A stretch of DNA of 64,000 nt from Armigeres subalbatus. Its lineage: Eukaryota > Arthropoda > Insecta > Diptera > Culicidae. The stretch's first letter is position 1, and each line of letters starts with the position of its first letter. Under the pieces are notes generated by a model. The model searched no databases, had not been told where the DNA came from, and was given only the letters and a program-made list of their open reading frames with translations. The position numbers and the translations under genes were made by a program. The stretch covers positions 1 through 64,000 of the forward strand of contig NW_026942680.1 of assembly GCF_024139115.2 (NCBI RefSeq). The letters run 5' to 3'. Positions 1 to 10,625 of this stretch are shown one piece after another.

Positions 1-215
1 CCCTAATAATTGTAATACATAATAATAATTGTCTTGCCGTACTAAGAGTCGCCTATAAAAGGCAACTCCACAATCAATTCAGAGTACAGTATCTTAAAAC
101 CGATTCCTCCGAGCAGGCTGCCTTTCGGAGGTAATAAATCAATAGTGAAAGTAATCAGTTGTTCTTATTCGTCGTCTGGAGCCTGGTAAAAGTTAAACAC
201 AACGTAGGGTCGTCT
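1..215 (+). mobile_element. LTR retrotransposon LTR remnant (probable)
   Basis: The window opens inside a segment laid out like an LTR. There is a TATA box (TATAAAAG, about 54-61), a plausible start about 30 bases further on (near 85-95), and an AATAAA polyadenylation signal at about 133-138 followed by a T-rich stretch. This U3-R-U5 order is typical of insect LTR elements. No gag-pol sequence follows, so it is a solo LTR or a broken end. The left boundary is outside the window and I cannot assign a family. Confidence 0.4.
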
Positions 216-301
216 CACCCTGGACGAAACAGTATCTGAACTAAAAATTTTGCAATGCCGAAAAAATGTCTGCATAGGCAAGTCCGGACTAAGGCTGATA
301 A

Positions 302-400
302 CCCTAGAAACATTTTGGTTTCATGCTGGTTTTAAAAAAAAGTCATGAAGAGCAAATAATTGTTTTCATGACCGTTATAAAACTAAAAATGTTACTTGGG
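302..400. mobile_element. Short MITE, AGTAACATTTT family, copy 1
   Basis: A 99-bp segment has inverted ends: CCCTAG(T)AACATTTT on the left and AAAATGTTACTTGGG on the right. The same ends and length recur at 5151-5248, which supports a mobile repeat rather than a chance palindrome. There is no coding capacity and no clear target duplication. Confidence 0.55.
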
Positions 401-3105
401 AAATAATAATAGTAAACCGTTCTTAACTTGTATTCAAAAATAATTTTAAGCTACTTGTAAATGCATCCAAGAAATTCGTTGTTTATTAATTAAGAACTTC
501 GGTTTACTTACTCCAACAAGCTTACGGAAATTTTCATTTGGATTCAATTGAAGGTTCAATAACATCCTCCCTTCGTGAACATTATTCGTCGAAATACCAG
601 ATACCCTTCAGTTGCATGTTCGTTATTTTGAAGCTTGATATCAACAACTCTGGCAGCAATAAAGTAAAAGATCACGACAGCAGCTGGCATGAATGGCTCT
701 AAAGAGCAAAAAATAACGAAGCCTGTCTCGCAGATTTTGTGGTAGGTGGGTACGCATACGTACGCTACGTACTGAAGAGCAAGAGTAAAACGAGAAATTA
801 CGCGATTTACGGTTGGCATTTCACTTATCGTGTCCCCGTGCCTACCTGCCTGCCTATCGGTCAGCAGCGCCAGCGTACCCGAGAGTGGGTCATTTGCACA
901 TGGTTGCGAGTTGCCCAATCGGAATGGCCCGCGATGGGGCGAAGTAGAAGATATCCCTCCGCGCCACCTACAACTGACAGCACGTCATCCCATAGCGTCA
1001 TGACGCGTCCATGAATTATGTGGCTTTGCCAACTGACAAGCCGCTGCTGGATTATTAAAAAACGAAACAATTACGACGTGTTTATCGTTGGCCAAGGGGG
1101 ACATCGCCATCTCCCTGTACAGTGCTGTACGACCGGCGGCGGCGGCGGCGGCTTACCCATAAAAGTATGTTTTGATTGGGGGCATTGCGAGTGAAGGAGT
1201 GCACATGATCCATGAACTGCGTTTACCTTCTATGAAATTGCTGCTGAATGAGTCTGGTTGAGAAGGCTGCTCTTGAACGAGGGAATATCTCTAATGGTCC
1301 TTCGGATCAAATATGGAAATCCTTATTGCAAACATGCTGATTCTTATTTTCATGGGACAAGTATTACACGTAAACTGCACTGTTGTGGATTCTGGATTTC
1401 AGCTATCACTTGATTAGTTTAACTAAGTAAGTTGTTTATGGTCCGATCGGTAAATTAAATAGCAGATATCTAACACCAATCAGCACTAGGTTTTGATCTG
1501 CGCCATTAACAAAACGAACAAGATTCTGACTACGACTTCATCTTAGACTACGTTAGTCGTATATGGATCAAATCTGGGATCTGGTTATTTATTAGTGATC
1601 AACAGAGCAGGTTGGTTAAAAACGCCCCGTCTCATTTCTAGAAAACTCTTACTAACTAAAGATATAAAGTTAGTACCTTTTGAAGGACCACTATTCTATG
1701 CGAATGTGGAAGCATTTATACATTACATAATAGAAATAAACTTAAACTCAGTTGGGCAAAAACATAGCTTACTTCAGTGGTTAATATGATATGCAATCGC
1801 TTCAATCTTCAAAAATATTGCGTTTTCCGAAAACATATTTCACTGGCAGCGATGCCAGATCACATTTCCGTAGATTTACGGAATTGAATGCTTTCTATGA
1901 ATCTAATAAGATAAAGATAAAATAATAAGATAAAGATAAAAACTACGAAAATTTTAAAATTTCTGCCGAAATCTACAGAAATCTACTAAAGCGTACTTTT
2001 AATTTCAATTAGTAAATGTTTCTGTAAGTTAAACCACCAGTGTATCATGTGTATGTTCCATGAAACTTGTAGCAAAAAAACTTGTACCCAATTTATTCAG
2101 TGGAGACGAACAGTTGATTCAAAAGTATAAGATTTATAACGTCGTTCCTGTTCGCGTAACTAACATCTAGGTTACTTCGACCTGGCAGCCAAAGTACCGG
2201 AACTCACTGTATACAGAAAACAAGGTAGGCTCGTTAGAAAAATGACACTTCGAATGTGACGCATGTTTTATCGCCACATGTTGGAGTACAAAAGTAAGCA
2301 TGCTCTATAGAGCATCGTCTCGGTCCAGCTTGTGCGAAGATAGTAGTGACGTCACATGTTTACATTCAAACTGAATGTTTATATACGTGATAAGCCTGCC
2401 TTGTTTTTTGTATGCCGTGCCGGAACTACAACTGTCAAACCGATGTTGGTGATGAAACCAAATATACAACATGATGCATAAATTATAGCCAATTGAAGTT
2501 TGTTGAAGCATAATTTTACAAAATAATTTAAATGACTGCAGCGCCACTAGCGTTCTACTACTTATGCTTCTACTAGTCGAACATTCTATTCAAATTCTTG
2601 CAGAATACTTTTGTGTTCTAACCCTGGAGCTCGTTTATACAGCCGTGTGTTCAAACTACGTGGAATTTAGGAATCAACCCAAGCATTTTGGAAGCCATCA
2701 AATGAAAGTTCCACTGATTGAAATCGAAGGAATTAAGCAGGCTATCCAACAGTTAGTCCCTTCGAATCGCATAGTATCAATAATCCGACTGGTAGGACCA
2801 TCATGTTGGGTTCTCGAACCCTCTCTAAAACAAATAGAGATATTTAGATGGCACTGCCATAAACAGCTTAAGGAAACCCAGCCGCCTGTATTCTTGATTA
2901 CACAATTCATAACATTGAACACATCAAATTCCCCAAGCAACACCAGTTGTTTCTCATTAAGTAACACCAACTGTGGTGTGTCTTACTAAAGGTCTGAGTT
3001 ATGCACAACGCGTCGTATTTGGAACTCCTTTGTGACACAAAAAGCGCAAGAGGTGGAGCCTATTTGCAACATCTTGCTGCTACAATGAAAATAAAAACAC
3101 AAAAA
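401..3105. other. No recognisable gene; minor simple repeats
   Basis: About 2.7 kb without a convincing gene. Short ORFs overlap on both strands with no recognisable family and no codon signal. It holds a (GGC)6 run at about 1134-1152 in a GC-rich patch (850-1170), a duplicated AAGATAAAGATAAA motif at about 1905-1941, and one perfect CRE-like TGACGTCA at 2347-2354. None of these is enough to call a promoter. Confidence 0.5.
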
Positions 3106-3107
3106 CC

Positions 3108-3180
3108 AACCGGGAATCGAACCATGGACCTTGAGATTTGCAACCTTTTACTATAACCATCACACCATCAACCCTGTTCT
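3108..3180 (-). mobile_element. tRNA-like SINE head (fragment)
   Basis: Read on the minus strand, the segment holds a tRNA-type B box (GGTTCGATTCC) preceded by an A-box-like stretch (TGATGGTTATAGTAAAAGG). The T arm does not form a proper stem, so it is not a functional tRNA. A SINE remnant is the likeliest reading. Confidence 0.4.
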
Positions 3181-3446
3181 GAGATTCTGCTACAAGTGCA
3201 CTACATAACCAACAAAGAAAAGCAAGAAAAAGAGCTCAATGCGAAGAGCAACCGGCGAGCTTATCGCTGGTGAACAACGAGCAACGCTATCGTTGGGCCA
3301 CACGCGACGGTTGACGGTAGCCCTTGTTTTGGCGGTGAGGGCGGTAGTGAGGCCCGGCGGGTTCGCCCCCGCTTACTATCGCTCAAATGGGTTACCTTCC
3401 CATCTGCGAGTGATCGGGCCGTCGGTAACAACCGTTACCAGATCAA

Positions 3447-4506
3447 GGACCCAGGAATTCGTGATCGAAAATGTTTTGGCCTTGAAAAGTTGATTTTGGA
3501 GACTCAGTGACTTCGGAGAAAAGTTTGAGTAAGTTAAGCGTACGTATTCTGGAAAAAAAATTTTTTTTTTTAGTTTCCATTTATTAAAGAGTACTGATTT
3601 ACGCGATATTGCAATTCCTCTCATTAATATTCCTGGCTGTATGGTGATTTCTAAAATAATACCATTGTCACAAATACACTGGGTTCGTTTTTTAGGCGGG
3701 TCGCTGTAAACGTGACTTTTCGATGGATTGTTTTTTAATTACGCGTTGTTTCTTCCTGCGGAATTTGAGATTCATGTCAATTCTGTAAAACATCCATCGA
3801 TAATCATTTAGAACATTTTGTATTGGCTAAATCATAGGTCTGGCGTAAGCGTAAAGATGACCCTACAAACGTTGTCCTGCACAGTAGGCGAGAATGCGTG
3901 TTGTGAGTTGCTGTAAAATTTGCTGTAGGAATGAAGAAAATCTATGTCACATATATGTTGCAATGCAACCATTAGTGCATGCGTTATACTTTCCATTACC
4001 TAAATAAAATTCTTCCCCATTTTGCCCCTAAATGTATGCAGTTAATGTCAAAATGATCATTTTTGAACCAAAAATCGTCAATAACTTCGTCAATATTAAA
4101 AATAAAAAGAAACTGTCTTCGGAAGGCTCATGTTTTTTTGGCGACGGACAACTTTGTAGAACATTTGAAAAATCTAAAAAATATATTGACGAAGGTATCG
4201 TGAAAACCCGATTTTTGGTGGTCGTTCATAAATAACTACCCATACCTCGACTTCTATGGCAGATAGAACTAAAGATTACATAACAAAATTTCTCGTAGAA
4301 ACTTTTTCTACAACTTTCTAGAAGACACCATTGATGTATCTTTATACTGGAGGAAAGAGAATTTCCATCTCACTTTTAGGGGGATTAGTCAAAAAAAAAA
4401 ATCCAAAATATGGAGCTTGACATACTGAAACTTTTCTCCAAAGTCACTGAGCCTCCAAAATCAACTTTTCAAGGTCAAAACATTTTCGATCACGATTCCT
4501 GGGTTA
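3447..4506. mobile_element. Foldback element with about 85-bp inverted ends
   Basis: Positions 3447-3535 and 4422-4506 are inverted copies of each other, sharing for example CCAGGAATTCGTGATCGAAA at the outer edge and TTGAAAAGTTGATTTTGGA further in. They enclose about 890 bp of A/T-rich DNA with no recognisable protein. This is the architecture of a non-autonomous foldback or MITE-like transposon. Target duplications are not clear. Confidence 0.55.
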
Positions 4507-4514
4507 GAAAATAC

Positions 4515-4718
4515 TGTGCGTTGGAGGAATGCCTTCGAGAAGAACAATCTGTCAGTCGTCATCAGAATGTCTTAACGGTAATGGCGCTCCCCAATACGCC
4601 ACCGCATAGGCTGCGCATCCGGCGTCTGACGAGGGTTTGATAGAGCAGGGACTGAGAATCGAACCCATGACCATTCGCTTGTAAGGCAAATGTGTAGCCA
4701 ACTACGCTACGGGACCCC
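4515..4718 (-). mobile_element. tRNA-derived SINE
   Basis: On the minus strand, from 4718 downward, the sequence reads like a tRNA head. The A box region is TAGCGTAGTTGGCTAC and the B box is GGGTTCGATTCT, followed by about 110 bp of body. Internal pol III boxes at this spacing define a tRNA-related SINE. It differs from the Feilai copies elsewhere in the window and lies between the 3447-4506 foldback and a LINE 3' end. Confidence 0.55.
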
Positions 4719-4819
4719 CTATCAGGTAACTAATAGAACTCGAAATTAACGAAAAAGTTTGCTGCGGCATCCAATTAGAATAAACACCATCCGATCCTTT
4801 CATTACTATGACATTTGGC

Positions 4820-5145
4820 AACCCGTTAACCAAGACGAACCTCTGCCATAGAACCTAATCCAGAAAATTCAATAAAACTCCGCATGAACCAGTGGCGAAT
4901 GCAGAGGTTTTCTCGGCTTATAGTGGGCGATTGCATCATCAATTCCTTCCCATCCCCGATAGACCGTGAGGACATGGCTAGCGCCGTTACCGACCATTTA
5001 AAAATACTAGAGTTCTCGGACTGTGCACATTGAGGATGGAGAGCAAATCCATTGGTTCCTTGTGCAATTGTGATTGTTCTGGTCAATCACGGAGTAGAAA
5101 TCACGAAATTCACGGTTATCATGCTCACGCTCATGCTGATCTACA
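4820..5145 (+). mobile_element. 5'-truncated LINE 3' UTR with hexamer tail
   Basis: This segment matches, in the same relative order, the minus-strand element at 6221-6979: GCAGAGG near the start, a CGTGAGGACATGGC-like block, AATCACGGAGTAG, then an ATGCTC-type tail at about 5130-5140. It keeps only the 3' untranslated part, as expected for a 5'-truncated target-primed insertion. No coding sequence remains. Confidence 0.5.
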
Positions 5146-5150
5146 GACCT

Positions 5151-5248
5151 CCCTAGTAACATTTTGGTTTCATATTGGTTTCATAACACTCTTGTAGAGT
5201 AAACTTTGGTCTTCCAGAGCGTTAAAAAAACTTAAAATGTTACTTGGG
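5151..5248. mobile_element. Short MITE, AGTAACATTTT family, copy 2
   Basis: A 98-bp element begins CCCTAGTAACATTTTGG and ends AAAATGTTACTTGGG, giving inverted termini of about 15 bp. It matches the copy at 302-400 in ends and size. It sits immediately after the LINE tail ending at about 5145. Confidence 0.6.
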
Positions 5249-6198
5249 CTCATTTGATTTTGGCAACACGTACGGAGCATTTATGTTGCCAAAATCGAAT
5301 GATTTTTGTTTTCTGATAATACTTCACATACCTTCACGTATTGTAATACTTGACACACTGTGACAATTTTCTAAGCGCATTTTGAGATCTAAACGTTTTT
5401 GAACGCGATTTTTTTACGAATTTTTACGTCGGTTTATATACAACTTCAACAAAAATAAATAAAATAATTGTTATTTTGACAAATTTAAAAATTATTGAAG
5501 CTTTTTGGCTTCGTTACCCAAGTCTAACGGGGTCTACTCTAAGGATTTCTTTGATGACTAAGAACATCCGCTGTGAACAAATTATTTATGCCACAGAGAG
5601 CATATTCATGTTTTAAAACGAAACCAACGATCTTTGATTACGTATATAGACTTAGATGCCTGACTATTCACAAAATCAGGGTTTGCAGGAATTGCTATCA
5701 ATAGATAACGAACAACGATAAAAGAAACGCAAAAACTGTTCCGAATCATAACAAGCAATGATTTATCAAACTTGTATACAAATGCAAAAAAACAGAATCG
5801 GATAGGCAGTCCCCACAGAGAAGTGATGATTTTCGTGTTGTTCTCGCTCATTTTATGTTGGCGACCGCAGAGCTGTGTAGAACAAGTTGAAATGCATCAT
5901 CAGAACCAGTGCTCCTCGCGTGTGGAGCTTTTTGAAACGAAATTATCATGGTGTATAGCCTCCCGAACCAGTTGTTTATCATGACACCTTGCAAAAAAGT
6001 CTCTCACGGTATGCTACATATCGTAAATGTATACAGACATGATAAATAAGAGAATTTTCCATTCTCTTTTGGATTCAATGACATACACATTTTACTCTAT
6101 GTTTCACAAAAAGCATGTACTATATTCAAAACAATATTATCTTTGGTTACGCTTGTAGACCCTTCGCCCTAACTCTCGGATAAATAAGAACATCTGTT
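5249..6198. other. No recognisable gene; local repeats
   Basis: A short hairpin at 5252-5303 repeats GATTTTGGCAACA in inverted orientation. Phrases such as GATGACTAAG (about 5555) and CTTTGGTTACGC (about 6140) recur near 7430-7460 and 7860, so the 5.5-7.9 kb stretch has been partly duplicated. Short ORFs here show no family resemblance. Confidence 0.4.
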
Positions 6199-6220
6199 GT
6201 GAACACTATTCTATTCTAAG

Positions 6221-6277
6221 CATGAGCATGAGCATGAGCATGAGCATGAGCATGAGCATGAGCATGAGCATGAGCAT
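6221..6277 (+). repeat. (GAGCAT)n microsatellite, LINE tail
   Basis: About 9.5 uninterrupted copies of the hexamer, read ATGCTC on the minus strand. It forms the 3' tail of the minus-strand retroposon and abuts its target duplication directly, so it is most simply the element's tail rather than an independent microsatellite. Confidence 0.85.
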
Positions 6278-6609
6278 TATGACCGTACAATTCGTAGTTG
6301 CTACTCCGTGATTGACTGAACTTGCGAAATTGTACAGAGAACACAATGAATGGGGCTTGGGATTAGCTACCCATTCTCAATGTACACGTTTCGGGAGCTC
6401 AAATATTTAAAGTCAATAACGGCGCCGGCCACGTCCTTACGGTCATATAGGAATAGAAGGATTGTTAGTCCGACTCTCGTTGCTACTAGAGACCGAGTAT
6501 ACCTCTGCATCTCCACGATTGTCTTGGGATAGGATATCGTTTTAGTTACAAAGGATAATTTATCTGGATTCACTTTGGTAAGCGATGCGATCTATGGGAT
6601 GGGAAATGA

Positions 6610-6977
6610 CACTAATATTTCGGCCGACCGCGCGATCGTTCTGCTGTCCGAAACAAGAGAGATCACGCACTGAACTGATTAATTTTTATTACCGGCCGCG
6701 CAATGCAGAACACAATATTTCGGTCGACCGCGCGATCGTTCTGCTGTCCGAAACAAGCGAGATCACGCACTGAACTGATTAATTTTTATTACCGGCCGCG
6801 CAATGCAGAACACAATACTTCGGCCGAACGCGCGATCGTTCTGCTGTCCGAAACAAGAGAAATTACGCACTGAACTGATTATATTTTCATTGCCCGCCGC
6901 GCAATGCAGAACACAATATTTCGACCGACCGCGCGATCGTTCTGCTGTCCGAAACAAGAGAGATCACGCACTGAACT
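6610..6977 (-). repeat. 100-bp tandem repeat (LINE 5' monomers)
   Basis: The motif CGCGATCGTTCTGCTGTCCG starts at 6631, 6731, 6831 and 6932, a period of 100-101 bp. Each unit carries a GC-rich core (GACCGCGCGATCG, CGGCCGCGCAATGCAG) and an A/T-rich joint. The same unit occurs once, inverted, at the start of the insertion at 38388. Position at the 5' end of the retroposon suggests promoter monomers, which is an inference. Confidence 0.75.
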
Positions 6978-7445
6978 CAGTGAACACTATTCTATTCTAA
7001 GTCCCAAAAAGGGCATGCACTATATTTGAAACAGTTAGTGATATTCCTAAACGATTCGATATGTGCATTAATTGCGTGAAATCTGAATATGTACACTTGT
7101 ACAGGTATACCAATACAAAACGGCTCAGACATTCTTTCCCGGGCTAAAACAACAGCAGAGAAATTATGAAACGTGAGGAGTTGGGTATGCCACAATTGAA
7201 ATATAAAATGACTCATAAAAATGTATGATTTCAGGAAACTTTAACGACGGTACCCTAACAGCACACATGTTCCACATAGGTTACTGCAACTCAAATATGA
7301 CAAGATTTAGTGACAATGAAGTTGCTGCAACCATTTTTGTTCGACTTGTGCTGCTCGGGTAATAATAAACCCGTTCAAAATTTCGGAACTGTTTCATTCT
7401 GTTGCTTAAACAACACCTTACTTCAAGGATTTCTCGGATGACTAA

Positions 7446-8092
7446 GTCTTTGTTTATGCAAGTAGACCGTAATGCTTCATCCCATGAATTTTTTGCACGC
7501 ACGCATAAATCGTGTAAAAAAAAGAATTCAGTGTAATGCGAAGAGAGAAGTGAAAAGTCTCATCACTCATTTCTCATTTCTCACTTTTCACAGTGAGCAG
7601 TGAGAAATTAGAAGTGAGTAGTGAGACGTCTCACTTCTTACTCTTCATTTGTCACTTCCAAATGTAAAAATTGAGAAACAGGAAATGAGAGAGAAGTGAG
7701 ACTCACTACTCCCGCCTCATTTCTTACTTTTCACTGTATGAGTAGTGAGACAACTCACTACTCCCACGTCATTTCTCACTTTTCACTGTTATAAGTGAGT
7801 GGTGAAACGTTTCACTTCTCACTTCGCACTACTATCATATTCAAAACAGTCCACATAGTCTTTGGTTATGCAAGTAGACCGTAATGCTCCCATGAATTTT
7901 TTGCACGCACGCATAAATCGTGTAAAAAAAAGAATTCAGTGTAATGCGAAGAGAGAAGTGAAAAGTCTCATCACTCATTTCTCATTTCTCACTTTTCACA
8001 GTGAGCAGTGAGAAATTAGAAGTGAGTAGTGAGACGTCTCACTTCTTACTCTTCATTTGTCACTTCCAACTGTAAAAATTGAGAAACAGTTT
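7446..8092. repeat. Direct duplication of about 235 bp
   Basis: The segment 7446-7680 recurs almost unchanged at about 7858-8092. Both copies include GCACGCACGCATAAATCGTG and the following GTGAG satellite. The near identity implies a recent local duplication, probably by unequal exchange within the satellite. Confidence 0.75.
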
Positions 8093-8470
8093 CACTTCTC
8101 ACTTCGCACTACTTACTTTTTACTGTGAGGAATTAGGGGTGAGTCATCTCACTAGTAACTTTGCGCTTCCCATTTTTCACAGCGAAAAGTGAGGAATGAA
8201 ACGTCTTACTTCTCACTCCCCGTCTCACTACTCACTTCGCGCCCCTCACTTTTTACAGTGAGTGACTTTTAACAGTAATAAATGAGGAGTGAGAATTGAG
8301 ACGTCCCACTTATCTTTCCTAATTTCTCACTTCACACTGTTGAAAATGGAAAAGTGATAAGTGAGTAGTGAGCCGTCTCGCTTCCCACTTCGCACTAGTC
8401 ACTTTCCACAGTGAGAAGTGGGAAATAAACGGGACCCATTTTTCACACCTCTTTTCTCACTTTTAAAATG
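7535..8470. repeat. GTGAGAAGTGAG / GACGTCTCAC palindromic satellite, array 1
   Basis: Nearly a kilobase is built from variants of CTCACTTCTCAC and its complement GTGAGAAGTGAG, spaced by TTTTTACAGT-like joints and the palindrome GTGAGACGTCTCAC. The units are about 60 bp, each able to fold into hairpins. Other arrays occur at 18222-19045, 21465-21619, 23690-23790 and 51425-51545. There is no coding content. Confidence 0.8.
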
Positions 8471-9120
8471 ACCTATTCGGTCAAATCTCCTGCTCGCTCA
8501 AATGAAATGTTCGGTCATCTTCTTCTTCTTATTGGCATTACATACCCACACTGGGACAGAGCCGCCTTGCAGCTTAGTGTTCATTAAGCACTTCCACAGT
8601 TATTAACTGCGAGGTTTCTAAGCCAGGTTACCATTTTAGCATTCGTATATCATGAGGCTAACACGATGATACTTTTATGCCCAGGGAAGTCGAGACAGTT
8701 TCCAATCCGAAAATTGCCTAGACCGGCCCCAGGAATCGAACCCAGCCACCCTCAGCATGGTCTTGCTTTGTAGCCGCGCGTCTTACCGCACGGCTAAGGA
8801 GGGCTCCATTCGGTAATATAATCTATTAAACCAAATGATCTGTTCGGCCAAATAACCTATTCGGCCAAATGACCATTTCAGCCAACTGACCTTTCGGCCA
8901 AATGTGTTATTCGGCCAAATGTCCTAATCGGCCAAATGCCCTATTCGGCCAATTCACCTATTCGGCCAAATGACCTATTCGGCCAAATGACCTTGACGAC
9001 CAAATGACCTATTCGACCAAATGTCCTATTCGCCCAAATGTCCTATTCGGGCAAATAACCTAATCGGGCAAATGTCCTATTCGGCTAAATGGCCCATTCG
9101 GCCAAATGACCCTTTTCGGC
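8470..9120 (+). repeat. ATTCGGCCAAATGACCT minisatellite, interrupted by Feilai
   Basis: Roughly 17-18-bp units of the form TTCGGCCAAATGACCTA run from 8808 to about 9120, with a few divergent units just left of the SINE (8470-8518). The same units edge the satellite foldback at 18190-18220 and 19045-19095, so the two repeats travel together. Confidence 0.8.
8519..8807 (-). mobile_element. Feilai: Feilai SINE, full length
   Basis: Read on the minus strand from 8807, it starts with a tRNA-like head (GGAGCCCTCCTTAGCCG) and a B box (GGGTTCGATTCC). It continues through the family body (CATGATATACGAATGC, CTGTCCCAGTGTGGG) and ends in an AATAAGAAGAAGAAG tail. I recognise this as Feilai, a tRNA-related SINE of Aedes. 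A degraded 9-bp flanking repeat (TTCGGTCAT and TTCGGTAAT) is a plausible target duplication. It inserted into the minisatellite. Confidence 0.9.
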
Positions 9121-9580
9121 CACGTCGCCGCCCCCGAACAAAATTGTGACAAACGCCTCAGCCGACGATTTCCCGACCGACTCACATTTCTGCTCATATT
9201 TAACGGACATCAATTAAATTTCTGTGTTTGGGATGCATGAGCGGGATTTGTTGGTTCTGAATTTTACTGAATTTTGAAAGAATTGACGATCAATCATTTC
9301 AATGGTTTTGGCAAATTGCTGGAGAGTTTCCGAATCGTTAGATAGAAAAATTTCGAAAATGCATCGAAAGGTAGAAGTGCTATTAGCGTCTAAAATTTTG
9401 TCTAATCCGAGACCATCACGATTCGGAAATTTTCGTTTTACACGCTGTATACGAGCCTTCCCCCTAGACGCAGTTCACGTCAAGAAAACACGACAAGATC
9501 TCATTTAGTTTTAAGTATATCTTATGCACTGGCAATGCACAATCGCTACTAGGTGAATCAATCAGGTTTTTAGTTTGGAA
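9121..9580. other. No recognisable gene
   Basis: Unique-looking A/T-rich DNA. A 68-codon plus-strand ORF at 9302-9508 has no recognisable motif and is not supported. Confidence 0.4.
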
Positions 9581-9708
9581 TCCTTCACCTACCTATTGAT
9601 GGTTTTGGTTTGCGTGGGAGGGTTATCATATTCGTCAAATCGTCGTTGGAATCTTTGTTTACAAAAGCAGATAAGTCGTTTTGAAAATTTTGTCTTGGAT
9701 TAGTCCAT
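9581..9708. mobile_element. Half copy of the TTGTCTTGA palindromic MITE
   Basis: This stretch matches one arm of the complete palindromic element at 60168-60400. It shares TTGGTTTGCGTGGGAG, ATTCGTCAAATCGTCGTT, ATCTTTGTTTACAAAAGCAG and TTGAAAATTTTGTCTTG. Only one arm is present. Further partial arms are at about 23815-23862 and 26085-26192. Confidence 0.65.
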
Positions 9709-9775
9709 TTAAAAACGAAAATACCTATCATTGTTTACTAAAACTTTTTTTTTTTAATTTCCCAAGCGTTCATGA

Positions 9776-10266
9776 TCTTCTTCTTCTGTGACCCTGCATT
9801 CCAACTGGAAGTTGGGCTGCATTTCAACTTAGTATTCTATTAGCATTTTCAAGTTATTAATTGAAAGTTTTTCTATGCCCGCCATTGCATGAGTATGTGT
9901 CTTGTGTGACAAGTAGGGGAACTGTTCCGTTTTCCATTTAACTGAACATATATTCATCTCATCTCGAAAGAAATGAAATACAGCACCAATTTCGTCGATT
10001 TTTTTTGCTAACATGCGTGCTTACTGCTGAAAAAACCACAAAAATAATAAACAAATCAAATTCCTTTTCATTGCTTTGTTTTTCGTGGGATGAATATCGG
10101 AGCTATGAGATGAAGTCCAGGAACAGTAACCCTACAATGGATTCACTTTGCCCAGGGAGTCGAGAATGCATCCCACCCGAAAACATCCTAGACCGGACCG
10201 AGAATCGAACTCCCCATCTCCAGATTGGCAATCCTACGCCTTTGCTCGGAAGGCTAACTGGAGATC
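9776..10266 (-). mobile_element. tRNA-derived SINE split by a MITE
   Basis: A minus-strand SINE is bounded by a perfect 15-bp target duplication, CCCAAGCGTTCATGA (9761-9775 and 10267-10281). The head reads GGGGATCTCCAGTTAGCC with B box GAGTTCGATTCTC. The tail ends AGAAGAAGAAG. The body resembles Feilai in layout (CTCGACTCCCTGGGC) but differs in sequence, so it is a related family. It is interrupted by the MITE at 9916-10132. Confidence 0.8.
9916..10132. mobile_element. TA-site MITE, GGGGAACTGTTCC family, copy 1
   Basis: A 217-bp element has ends GGGGAACTGTTCC and GGAACAGTAACCC, flanked by TA on both sides (9914-9915 and 10133-10134). It lies inside the SINE at 9776-10266 and is therefore younger than it. 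TA duplication fits the Tc1/mariner group of transposases. Confidence 0.8.
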
Positions 10267-10625
10267 CCCAAGCGTTCATGACGCAATGTCATTAATGTCA
10301 TGAAAGAAAGAAAATCTTTTCATAATGTTTGCTGTAAAAGGAGGGTAATTTTAATTTCTAATTGCGGTGAGGACAAACGACGAACCAGTACAGGATCCAC
10401 AACAATAATAATTTGTTTACGCTAGAGATGGCGTCTTAAAAAGTAATAGGTCAAATGTAACTAAGGAAGGGAAAACTTAAAAGTGGCAACGAACTCCTTT
10501 GTTCGTTTTTTGGTTCGTTTCAGAAAGCCAGAAGTGCGGTCGAAACTAAGCAGAATGGAATCATCAAAAATGAACAATCAAGTTCTAACGAGACCGTCCT
10601 TGAAAGGAAGATTTTCATCCTGGTA

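Larger units (their letters stand above)
6221..6979 (-). mobile_element. LINE-derived retroposon: 5' monomers joined to 3' UTR
   Basis: An insertion is flanked by a perfect 22-bp direct repeat (6199-6220 and 6980-7001, beginning GTGAACACTATT). On the minus strand it starts at 6979 with about 3.6 copies of a 100-bp unit, continues into a 3' UTR-like block shared with 4820-5145 and 40785-41060, and ends in an (ATGCTC)n tail at 6277-6221. The long target duplication and simple-repeat tail are hallmarks of non-LTR target-primed retrotransposition. No reverse transcriptase remains, so this is an internally deleted LINE or a SINE-like derivative. Clade is not assignable from untranslated sequence. 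Confidence 0.7.

Noticed and set aside
2347..2354. Perfect CRE site TGACGTCA
   Set aside because: A single 8-bp match in 64 kb is expected by chance and has no gene nearby.
2564..2989. 141-codon plus-strand ORF, with a 90-codon ORF opposite
   Set aside because: Open on both strands and unlike any family I know; treated as chance.
3108..3180. A functional tRNA gene on the minus strand
   Set aside because: It has a B box but cannot form the T stem and acceptor stem; a SINE head fits better.
7535..8470. CRISPR-like array
   Set aside because: Units are irregular, palindromic and lack uniform spacers; this is eukaryotic satellite DNA.
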